Source of the DNA: Cristatella mucedo | Lineage: Eukaryota; Bryozoa; Phylactolaemata; Cristatellidae | Assembly (NCBI GenBank): GCA_009760855.2 | Contig: WPIO01000045.1 | Location: forward strand, 18,501 to 82,500 | Direction of reading: 5' to 3' | Length of the DNA: 64,000 bases | Shown: positions 9,186 through 18,692 of the stretch, in pieces | Position numbering within the stretch: position 1 is the first letter of the stretch | How the letters are laid out: each line of letters opens with the position of its first letter | Made by a program: the position numbers and the translations under genes | The notes under the pieces: generated by a model | The model's input: only the letters and a program-made list of their open reading frames with translations | The model's database searches: none | What the model was told of the DNA's origin: nothing

Positions 9186-10311
9186 TTCTTGCCCCTTAGT
9201 TTGAGCTTATCTCTCAATTTTAGCATTCCTGAATGTATGTCTTCCTGACTAGCACCCCTAGCATAAAGAATACTAAGTAGCATTTCACTCTTTGCTTTAT
9301 AATTACAGGTCTTTTTTCTACCAACTGTAAAAGACTCTACTTGTAGAATTTCTCTCCTTAGTTCAGATGAATAATCAAAACAGCACCACTATCAAATAAT
9401 TTGATTCCTTTATTAGGATAATTCAATCGATTCTTTAATTCTGAACTCTGTACTTTTTCAAAAACATCTCTATCGATTCCATTTAAATCAATTCCAACAT
9501 TTTATTTAGATCTTCAATTGCATTTCTTTGTCTTTAATTTTGAAGCATAAGAGCATCCATTCGTTGCTCATGTGTATCCATAGGTGGTGCACGTGCTGCG
9601 AACATCTTCTCATCTATTACCTTTTTTATTAGAGTAGCAATGACAACAGCAATAGAAATACCCATTCCAACAGAACCTACAGCTGTAGCAGTTAAAGCTA
9701 CCATTGGTGCAATATTGAATGGTAAAATTCCACCCTTCATTTCTAAGAAATTATTTGAACAAGACTTAGAATCTAATTGAGAATTATCCCACGTTATATC
9801 TTCTTCAAAACCTGCACTTAAAAATTCACTTGGATTTTCATAACAAGGAGCGTTATCTTCTTCTGCTGCAAGTAAAATATATTTGATTTTAAGACCTAAT
9901 TCTAAAGAAGCAATCATCTTTTGCAGACCTTCTCTTTTTCTGGCATTGTCATCCAAAAGACTTGTCGATACTTTCCAGAACTAATATTATCTAATATTTC
10001 TTTTACAAATAGACCAAGATCTATTATCCCTGTAGCTCCAGTAAGGAATCCTCCTAGATCTTTACTAGCAGCTCCAATTACTTTAAGAGATAGTAAAGCT
10101 TGTGGTACAAATGTTGCAATCTTTTTCGATGGCTGCAGTGATAACTTCGCAGCAATCTTTGGAACTAATTTTGTAATTACTTGTTCACCTACTTGCATTG
10201 CAACCATAACACTATCTACTACTTCTTTAGCTGTAGAAACTCCTTCATTTATATCTTCACCAACACTTTCCCTTTTGCTCTTGATCTTGCTTTTGCTATT
10301 GCTTTTTTCAT
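9182..10311 (-). pseudogene. Hydrophobic virion-like protein, broken
   Basis: A chain of minus-strand frames that reads as one gene of about 375 codons, or possibly two. It starts at ATG 10311 with a basic MKKAIAKARSRAK leader. After a frameshift near 10270 come amphipathic and hydrophobic stretches (PQALLSLKVIGAASKDLGGFL). After a second shift near 9950 there is an acidic middle, then a strong membrane-like segment (VALTATAVGSVGMGISIAVV, about 9640-9700). A TAA at 9537-9539 and two more shifts (near 9495 and 9395) precede the final LRDKLKLRGKN at 9182. The pattern suits a minor virion or membrane-active protein, but I recognise no family. It is convergent with the HNH gene and divergent from the fiber gene. 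Confidence 0.5.
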
Positions 10312-10326
10312 CTTATATTATTAGTA

Positions 10327-12111
10327 ATGGAAAAGGTAAGAAAATTTAGTAGCAATGTTTATAGTAATCTTGATGCAAATAAGAATAGGGTAACTAATTT
10401 AGGCTTTCCTGTTAATAATGGTGATGCTATTAGACTTGATTATGTTCTCAGTTCAAATGTTGGTAATAGCATTACTAGTAATGCTTCAGGGGAATTAGCA
10501 ACAGTATCAAGTTTAAGTGATTTATTACCTAAAAAAGGTGCAGTAATAAAATCACAATTGAATTTTAAGAATGTCATTGGTATATCTGGTAATTCTGCTG
10601 ATGGAACTGTTTATTCAGATCCAGGACTCTATAAAGTAATAAACTATCTATTACTAAAAAGGGTGACACAAGTATTTCAAGGTAAAGCAATGGCAAGCAT
10701 TGATGTGGGCAAATAAAAAATTATTAATGTAAAAGATTCTGATGTAATAACCAAACAGCATGTTGATATTACTGAACAAGAATCATTTAGATGTTTAGCT
10801 TCGAGTTCTAATACTTATTCAAGTGTATTCTATCTTGATATATTAGGATTAATATTACTGCCAATGGAACTACTGGTCTAAGTTTTCATTGCAACAGCTT
10901 ACACCTGGAGACACAGCACTTATACACCAAAAATTAAGAGAAACAATAGGATATGTAACTAATCTTTAAAAAAATTCAGGAACATTACCTAATTGTAGTA
11001 TGGTTTCTAATAATATGTATGCAACTGATAAAACCAATTCGTAGATAGAATTAACCAGTGACAATAATAATGGTTTTAGCGGTACAAAATTTTTAATAAT
11101 TAATATTGATGAAACATGTAGATACGCTGTTGATAAGTTTACAGTTGCAAGTGGAATTACTTTATAGATTTTCTTGTTAGTATTGTATAGAAATGTTAGT
11201 ATACAGAAAAAAAGTAATGCAAAGAATTACATTAGAAAGACTGGTGATATACTTATTGGTAATTTAATTATGAATTATAATATTATAGAGCCGTGATGGC
11301 ACACCAGGTAAGGCGGTTGCTTTCACGGCCTCGGTCCCGAGGTAGCGGGTTCGATTCCTGCGGTAGGCGATTATTTATCACCACTGCAAGCGATGGTGAT
11401 AGCCGTAAAGGCTCTTCTGTCGAAATACAAAAAGAGGCTGTTTAATCAGCTACGATTTATTTCTTTCTTTAAGGTGATCTTGTTGATGCTGGAGATGCTG
11501 TAAACAGAAAGTATATCAATACAAATTGTGTTACAAAGATTTCTAGATCAACTACTGCTGATGGAGATAATGATATGAATAATTATATAATAGTAGATCT
11601 TGTTAATCCAATAAATGCTAGTGATTCTGCAACGAAAGATTATGCTGATACGAAATTAGTACTTACAGGTAAAACAATTAGAGGAAATTTAGTTGTAAAT
11701 TATTGTATGAAAGCTAGTGGTCCTCCTGATTATGATTAGAGTGTACCAAATAAAAGTTATATTGATATAAACTTTCTTAATGTTCATGGAGGAGCTGTTA
11801 ATGTAAATCTAGATATTATGAGTAATATTATTAGATTAGAAAATTATCATGTTAATCTTAATGATGGTGTTAATCCTGATTATCTAAATAGAATTACAGA
11901 TGGAAATGTAGCAACTATAAAATTTACCGGTGTTGTTGATGGTTTATAAAAAACAACACTTGGTACTTTAACATATAATGGTAAATGGATTAATACGTTA
12001 CGAGAAATTTCTGCGCCTAGAGGTATATTCGTACTTTCAGGAATGTACTCATTATCTCCAAAATTAACAAACATTATTAGAGTGTGCAGCTACCCTGAGA
12101 ATAAGCTATAA
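10327..12111 (+). pseudogene. Fiber-like repeat protein, interrupted by a SINE
   Basis: The frame from ATG 10327 starts with a unit resembling phage and virus tail-fiber repeats: LDANKNRVTNLGFPVNNGDA followed by DYV. Similar units recur as KIINVKDSDVITKQHVD (about 10717), GDLVDAGDAVNRKYI (about 11473), LVNPINASDSATKDYAD (about 11600) and SVPNKSYID (about 11742), then a C-terminal part to about 12111. This pattern (Asn-Pro-x-x-x-Asp-Ala-x-x-x-x-Tyr) builds trimeric beta-rich fibers used for attachment. In-frame TAA/TAG codons occur at 10714, near 10967, 11041, 11166, 11737 and 11947, and there is at least one frameshift near 10870. A SINE at 11290-11470 splits one repeat unit. The native C-terminus may be lost at the element edge. 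Function is inferred from the repeats. Confidence 0.6.
11290..11470 (+). mobile_element. tRNA-derived SINE, family 1, copy a
   Basis: The head is tRNA-like, with an A-box-like stretch (ATGGCACACCAGGTAAGG) and a B box (GGTTCGATTCC). A body with CAAAAAGAGGCTGTTTAATC follows, then a T-rich tail. It is nearly the same as the copies at 14165-14345 and 56709-56898. It lies within the fiber-like gene. No clear target-site duplication was seen. Confidence 0.9.
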
Positions 12112-13335
12112 GAAAAAAATTGTCAAATAGTGTGCTCTAAATGTATCTTGATCAGTATGCTGAGGTCACGGCATCCCAAGAACAGACTTTCCGTGACAAA
12201 ATGCTAGTAAAACACATTTTCCTGCTGATTCAGTCCTTTCTACGGAAATTATTCACTGAATCGTCACTGCAGTTCGGTTCTAGTACAGCACAGAGCGGCA
12301 GTCGAAGTCCACCGGTTCACACACGGAGTAGATGAAAGCATGTCTCCCGTAGTCTCTCTCGCCCACTGGAGTCCCCTTCCTCGACTGGACCACCCCGATG
12401 GTACGCCCAGCATCTGTTCACCAGCTGGTTAGAGGTGGAACCATACCGGCATGCGTTAACACCTCGTCAGATCCGGACCAACTTGCAGTAGCTAAGCATT
12501 TACATATCGTTAAAATACAGAAATTGTGCATTGAATCGTCAATATGGCTAATTCCGAACCCTTAATCACATACCTAAAGACTTGCTTCTTTACCAGTGTT
12601 TGCGAAATTCTCAAAAACAGATCCTTTCATCCGAAGTTGTGGTACTATTAGTTTTCGGTATTGTAGTGATTACAAAAATTATGATACGACAGAGGAATGG
12701 CTGCTGTTTAAATAGCCCCAGGGAGAAATTCTAACCCAAAACCGATTGTGACCACTAACCATCCAGTCTGTCACCTGCCAGATGGTACAGAAAGCCGTGC
12801 GGACTGTGAGTACTTAATCTGAATTTTCCCACATTTCCCCCATCTAGTCTTTCTGAATTAGTAAAGTGAAACACTGTGATGTACGAGATTACTTTATTCA
12901 AGGCCCATAGTCATCACAGAAGATCCAATTTCAGCTTACAACTAAGCGTTATATTCACATTTATCGACAGCATTTCTAACTGGTCCACCATTGTTAAAGC
13001 AGAACGTATAAAAAGTCTTCGTTTGCCGCTGTTTGAAAAATGATTCAAATGACACTAACCTTTGTTAAAACTGAAATCGGAATGACAGGAGTACTTATGT
13101 TATTAAAATTAGATCGCTATCGGCAGACATAAGTGCCACGTGCAAAAGCGTTTCACTTAACAATTAAATAAGAACCCAAAGGAGTAAGAGTACGAGGCAC
13201 ACAAGTGTTGAGCAGAGGCCGCTTTCAGGTCCAACAAAAAGGTCAGCGCATTTGTGACAACTCATGATTAATCATGAACTTAGAGTGTTGCTTTTACGTG
13301 GAGAGAAATAATTTGACCAGAGACAGAGAAAAAGT
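12112..13335. other. No recognised feature
   Basis: Composition returns to that of the host flank. Only short unrelated frames are present and I see no gene or repeat here. Confidence 0.4.
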
Positions 13336-13389
13336 GAAAGAGAGAGAGAGGGAAAGAGGCGTGGAGATAGAGTGAAAGAGAGAGAGAGA

Positions 13390-13420
<31 letters not shown>

Positions 13421-13422
13421 TG
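13336..13422 (+). repeat. (GA)n microsatellite
   Basis: An interrupted GA-rich purine tract. Confidence 0.9.
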
Positions 13423-14164
13423 GTGTCGTTTTCTGAAGGGGCCATAAGAAATGTCAATGAGGTTTTTGTCATTATGTCTTAGGCCTCCTGGGAAATTCTA
13501 AATCTAATTGTATTGCAACGGTTTATAAGATCATGCGGTCATCTAAGTTTTTAGTTATGTCATGCACAAAAATGCGTATACCACCGAACATTTACTAGCC
13601 ACTTTCCTTGTCATTGTAATGTTCTTAGCATGTTCTTTTTGTCACACTAAATAATCTCATTTATCCGTGGTCCTACCCAGATTCTAGCTTTGAACTTGTT
13701 TCGCATCAGCAGTCGCAAACCTCCAAAGGTAAGGGAAATTTATTTATCTCATGCATAAAGCCTTTGAAAACATTGCCATGAGATCCAACTCGACTGGCAG
13801 CAGTTGTACTAGTACCCATCCCGTTATTACTTGCCGCCCTAGTTGATGTTTTTCTGTCCAACGGACATCTCAGAGCAATTATTTCTATCCCATTAATAAA
13901 ATGTTGAACAAGCATCTACGTTGGTTCGTCGACACGGGCACGGATTGGGTTTGCAGCCTTCTTAAAGGCTCGCACGATAGCCTGTAGAAAGAATGCTTAA
14001 GCCAAAGAGCCGGCACCACAAAGGCTACATGTATAATGTTATTACCGCCTAGACCTACTTCGCAGGGGTGGTTTGCAATGCCGTTGTATCCTTCACGACT
14101 CGTGTGCTGCTATTTGCATTAATTATAACAGCTGCTAGCTCTGTAATAATGTGAAACGAAACTT
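13423..14164. other. No recognised feature
   Basis: Short frames only. No domain, RNA or transposon signature recognised. Confidence 0.4.
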
Positions 14165-14345
14165 AATGAATAAATAAATCCTAGCTGATCGAACAGCCTC
14201 TTTTTGTATAGCGACAGCAGAGCACTTACAGCTAACACCACTGCTCGCAGCAGCGATGCAGAATCACCCACCGAAGGAATCGAACCCACGACCTCGGGAC
14301 CGATGTCGTGAAAGCAACTGCCTTACCTAGTATTCCATCACGGCT
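14165..14345 (-). mobile_element. tRNA-derived SINE, family 1, copy b
   Basis: The reverse complement matches the copies at 11290 and 56709: a head with GGTTCGATTCC, a body with CAAAAAGAGGCTGTTCGATC, and an (ATTT)n-type tail at the low-coordinate end. Confidence 0.9.
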
Positions 14346-15355
14346 CACTGCTTAATTAATCCGTATCCCCTCAACTCACGGATATCGAATATCGGAACCT
14401 CGTGGAGGCAGACTGGCATTCCCAGGCTGCTACATGGAAGCAAAAACGTCTATACAGAGCCCCTGCTTACAAGGCTTGCTGGAGCCCAGAGCTAAGGTCC
14501 TTCAGTTCGAGGTTGTAAATGATTCCAATTTCCCATGGTGGCTCTCTGATAGGATAGCTGTTTTTACCAATGTGATGGGAATGCCGACTTCAAGGTTCTG
14601 TATTCCTTTATCTATCAGCCTCTAAAATACTGAGACGCGTTAATTAAGAAAATTTCCCACACATTTTGCTAATTTGCAAATGGTCCAGTTACCTTCAAGA
14701 GTTATGTTGCGGCTTTCAAATATGACAGGTGTGGAGTGCTTTTATTCTATACCCGATAGGCGTGCCTTTATATACCCGGGCATACTAGTGGACGCTTCGA
14801 ACTATTAATTAATTGCCAGCCGTTCCCTCATAATATGTGAAAAGTATATTTCGGCAGCAAAAGACATCGTAATTTCACGTCGAGTCAAGTACGACCCTTC
14901 CCTAAACTTTCACACTGAGCCGCTTCGTAAACTAAAATGAGCAACTTATGTGAGATCCCTAAACTAGCAATGCTTGGTTTGTTCTAATGAAGGGAAAGCT
15001 TGAAGAGGACTTGGGTCAGTTCTGAGCTAAGTCAAACCTAGCCGGATTCTATCCCGTTGCTTAGTACACCCAGTAGCTGGACTGTGTCCTTACTCGGTAG
15101 CCATACGCGATTACAAATTTTTGGGCATGCCTATATGCAGGTGACCGTTCGCTCAGTACGTCGATCATCGAACAGCCGCCAAGCGATGGTAGCTCGATCT
15201 GCTTGGCACTGGCTGCCCGTGATATTAGTCCCAGGCGTAATTCGCAAACCCTTCGTTCGTGCTTGTTTCTCAAAGCGGTTCGAAATACGAAGACTGCGTG
15301 CAGAGGCGGCAACAGTAAGGGTTACGGCATAGACTTGGTAGTACTCTAGCCGGCA
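14346..15355. other. No recognised feature
   Basis: Unassigned sequence leading into the duplicated block. No gene supported. Confidence 0.35.
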
Positions 15356-15649
15356 CTGAGCTTGATCCGATTCTGGCTTGCCTTAGCGGCGACTCTCCAG
15401 TTTGGACTTGCTCCTTTCAAGCCGCTCACCACTGTAACCGAAACCGTGGCCCCAAGACTGCTGAATCGCTATGTCTACGCCGAGATTAGATTGAGTACTC
15501 CAAGCTATCAGAAGACGGCTGAGGCACGGCTTAACCAAACACGCCGAGTGGCTAGGTAAGCCGCTGCACTCAATCACCAGCTACGGTTGTCATACTACGA
15601 GAGGATGTGCAAACTTCGCAGATAAAAATTGAGTGTGACAAAATGAACC

Positions 15650-16880
15650 TCAGCTGCACGTCCTTCTTGCTAACTCTCTGCCGAAAACGATCTTGACGAG
15701 GCAGCTAACGTTCATCAGGTGGTCCTCGAAGCGTAGCTCGTTGACACACGGTTCCGAGTGACCAGAGACAAGTTGAGGCAGGTCGGTGGATACCAAAATG
15801 CAAATGTCTCCAATGAAACGGCAGGCAAACTCGTCGTCGTAGTACCAGAGGACGGCTCTTGTCGGCGACTGCCACAAACACCGCTTGGCGTGTCGGGCAG
15901 AGCCAGAACCGTGGTGCTGTAGTGCTGTTCCGGCAAGCATCTGTCACTAAACTAGTCAAACAGCTGCTTTGCGAAGCTAACCACCTCGAGCAGTTGCTCG
16001 GCGAATGCCCTCCTAGACTCGACGTTCACGTAGCTATTTGAGATAGTTAAGTTTCCTGGTGCAGGCGTCTTGGCCGTCGGCTGTGTCCACAGCTAACCCT
16101 TCTATTGGTAGCTGAGTCATTACCAAAAAATAAGCCCGCCTACCGTTCGGCATTGCTCTTGACGAGCCAAGTTGCGAAGTAGCGTCACCTGATGGACGAT
16201 TTTCTCGCCAGCGGCATGCACTTGACATCGGCTTTAATGTAATGCAATGTAATTTATCTCCGTCAGTAACTCCACAAAGTCATAAAGACTACGTGGATGT
16301 TACGCAGGAGAGTTTCTGCGACGCGCTCCCTTAGAAATAGTCCAAGTCGAGCTTGGCCAGAATTATGTTGGGCAGGCATTTGGCTATGTGTCGTATGGCT
16401 GCGAGGAACACGGGTAAGGTCTTTACGTCGGCTTGTATGCCGTAAAAGTGGTATGACGTGTAGATGGTTCGAAACAGGAGCTGCTCAACCGGCGTGGTGA
16501 ACATGTCGAACGGTGATCCTCAAGTTAGCCGGAAGTCGCCTTCCTCCAACGCTGAGTCGAACTGACGCCAAAAGTCGGTTCCCAGCATGGACCAAGGTGT
16601 GCAGCCGATGCTGAAATCCCAGTAGCAGGTGAACGGCGCCGAACTGCTGAACTGAACGATGAGCCAGCACACGAACTCTTACTCGGCAGAGTCTCCCCGC
16701 ACGAGCCGCTAGCAGCTAGCAGTGGATTATTGTTCCGAAAAAGCTACCCACGGTGCCGTTGGCCTCTCCAGGGCATTTTTGGACGACCGCCAGCTGCTGA
16801 AGATCGGTATCCGGAATGTTTAGGGTTTGCTAAGCCATAGCTACGTGAATTCATTTGTGGCAATCCACCCTACAGCTATA
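15650..16880 (-). pseudogene. GCNT-like glycosyltransferase pseudogene
   Basis: A decayed copy of the gene at 37134-38423. The best-preserved part (15650-15940) encodes the C-terminus, with QSPTRAVLWYYDDE, GDICILVSTDLPQLVSGHSEP and FEDHLMNVSCLVKIV, matching the intact protein residue by residue with scattered changes. Further upstream the match is visible at DNA level (CAGCCGATGCTG at 16609, GCGCCGAACTG at 16636), but frameshifts and stops break the frame and the central region around the acceptor-binding motif is rearranged. It lies in the duplicated block 15356-17695. No function is expected. Confidence 0.8.
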
Positions 16881-17012
16881 AAAAGCTAGCGGACGGCTTT
16901 GACTTTCACCCATATGCAGCGGACAAGTAGTTTTAGGGGCTGAGTGCCCCACTTGTACAGCTGCCAGCAGCTGCGATTCTCGGCGGCAGGCATGGGGCAG
17001 AAGGGAGAGCGA

Positions 17013-17015
17013 AAG

Positions 17016-17056
<41 letters not shown>

Positions 17057-17145
17057 GAGAGGAAGAAATAAAGAGAGAGAGAGAGAGAGAGTGAGAGAGG
17101 AAGAAAGAGAAAGAGAGAGAGAGTGAGAGGAAGAGAGAGAGATTA
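17013..17145 (+). repeat. (GA)n microsatellite
   Basis: An interrupted GA-rich tract. It corresponds in position to the GA-rich stretch at 38520-38600 in the other duplication copy. Confidence 0.9.
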
Positions 17146-17695
17146 GGGCAGAGGGATAGGAAGAGGGACAGAGAGCCATGGGGGAAAAGTAATTCAGTGA
17201 TAGGTGTCAACAGACGAACAGTGAGCTAAATGACTATATATGAGGCTAATTGGGGAGAATAAAGCAAAGATCTCGGCCTAAAGTCGCAAATGGGACAGAG
17301 TGTGGAATCGCAGAAGTGACCGCAAGTCACTACTAATATAGCCATCTCTGCAGCAGCAGCCACCACTGGCAGCCAGTGCGTCAGTCCTCACAGCATTAGG
17401 CGAACCCCCAATGTGGCTGTAGATTCAAGGGTGCACCTGCTAGATCTGCTGAGAGGCTGGGTCCTGGTGCTGGGCGGTACACATGTTCCTGTGTGACAAG
17501 GATTGAGCATTTACTTGCAATAGCAGGGAAAGAGAGTGCATGCAGCTGCCTCATATTATACGCCAGTGGGCTTGAGTGAGAGCAGCCCATGAACGGCACA
17601 GCCAAGTTGGTGTGCACTTTCACTATAGTGGGGCACTCCTGTGTGACGATCAAGCCTGCGGTTAGCAATTTCATCTGGCACCTAAAAAACGGCAA

Positions 17696-18540
17696 GCTGC
17701 ACCACAGAGTGGAAATGGGAGCAGCTCACCCATTTATGCTAACTGTGTAAGTGTCGGCGTTCGAATGCTTGGAAGCTTCGGAAATTAGAATGGCACCATG
17801 CTCTCTTACAGTCGACCTATGCAACTGGACGCCTATGGGAGTGCTATGACCTATCAGTGTAGCTTTGGGTTCCAATGTGGCCTGTTTGTAATGCTGAAGC
17901 TGTACACTCTCGGCTCAGTAAGGCCGTGGAATATATAGAACTGTTTCAAATCAACGACTCCTTTTTTCAGGAAGGAGTGCTCGTACCGGTATGCATCAGT
18001 TTATTGACGTACATCAGTGATTCGTTAGCACGGTTTCAAAAGACAAGCTTCACCCATATTAGCAGTGCATTAGAAAGGCTAGTACACATTACATGTCCAG
18101 AGTTTGGAGTTAGTGACTACACTTGAAGAGCTTCGGTGAATCGTTTACAGCAATTATGAACTCATTTCACCATGGCTGAGCGGTAACGACTTATCATGTG
18201 GATAAGACCTCACCGTCTCACAGTAACGATCTACTTTGCCGTAGATGTGCACAGGTGCAGCACTCAGGTAATGGCCGGGATACCAGCCATTACCTGAATC
18301 TGCAGAAGTCGCTGCTTAAGATCACTCTTTGAGTGTACGAGAGTTTGAACCTAAAGTCAGGAACAGGTATGCAAAACTTACACTTCCCAGTGGTGTTCTG
18401 CCGGCTATTCATAAGCGGCTCATATATTTGGCTGCTGTAGCCGTCTGCTTTTTTTCTGGGATGGATTCAAGGCCGATGATCGCAATCAATATGTAGGTTT
18501 ATAAGCTCGGCGTCGAGAGTTCGCATTGGAACCTCCCTTA
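17696..18540. other. No recognised feature
   Basis: Short frames only. No gene supported. Confidence 0.35.
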
Positions 18541-18692
18541 TTCCGATGCACGCTCTGTAAAGCGTTTGTCTACTCTACTAACAGCCACCAACACGTTCGC
18601 GATCAACTGTTGCCTTCGGCACCCAGTTATGGTCGTTTCTGCTTTAATTGCACTACAGAGCTGCATTGCACGGCCCGCTGGTAGAGATCCTG
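18541..18692 (+). mobile_element. LTR fragment related to the 25.8-30.4 kb element
   Basis: The segment with CAACTGTTGCCTTCGGCACCC and GCATTGCACGGCCCGCTGGT matches the last 150 bases of both LTRs (AAACTGTTGCTTTCGGCACCC; GCATCGCACAGTCCACCGGT), with many substitutions. It is an old solo or truncated LTR. Confidence 0.7.

Larger units (their letters stand above)
1500..12111. mobile_element. Decayed Polinton/adintovirus-like endogenous element
   Basis: About 10.6 kb of AT-rich, densely coding DNA on both strands, unlike its flanks. It groups the hallmark genes of the Polinton (Maverick)/adintovirus class: family B DNA polymerase N-terminus, FtsK/HerA (A32-like) packaging ATPase, adenain-like cysteine protease, capsid-like proteins and a core/phospholipase A2-like protein, plus an HNH endonuclease and a fiber-like protein. 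Strand order is polymerase (+), structural and ATPase block (-), protease and one unknown (+), PLA2 (-), HNH (+), hydrophobic protein (-), fiber (+). Most genes carry stops or frameshifts. The polymerase core and any retroviral-type integrase are missing, and a SINE has inserted in the fiber gene. Polintons are usually 15-20 kb, so this copy is truncated. Class is well supported; assignment to Polinton versus adintovirus versus another relative is not. Confidence 0.85.
15356..17695. repeat. Segmental duplication, copy 1 (contains GCNT pseudogene)
   Basis: This block aligns by eye, in the same orientation, with about 36900-39110: 3' flank (GTCTACGCCGAGAT at 15475 and about 36950), the coding region, and upstream DNA (CACCTGCTGGATCAGCTGAGA near 38860 against CACCTGCTAGATCTGCTGAGA near 17435). 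A looser match may continue from 18710-18900 to 42120-42330. Confidence 0.7.

Noticed and set aside
11290-11470. Functional tRNA gene at 11.3 kb (also 14.2 and 56.7 kb)
   Set aside because: The A and B boxes are present, but the sequence continues into a shared non-tRNA body and tail and recurs as dispersed copies, so these are SINEs.
1526-12111. Alternative genetic code (TAA/TAG as Gln) for the viral-like element
   Set aside because: Attractive because many stops sit where Gln would fit, but TGA stops, frequent frameshifts, the missing polymerase core and a TAG at the conserved Trp of the protease point to decay. Kept only as a testable finding.
1480-12150. Terminal inverted repeats and target-site duplication of the viral-like element
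   Set aside because: Only a short shared word (TCACG.CGAGTCAAG at about 1503 and 14874) was found; it is too short and not at the right boundary.
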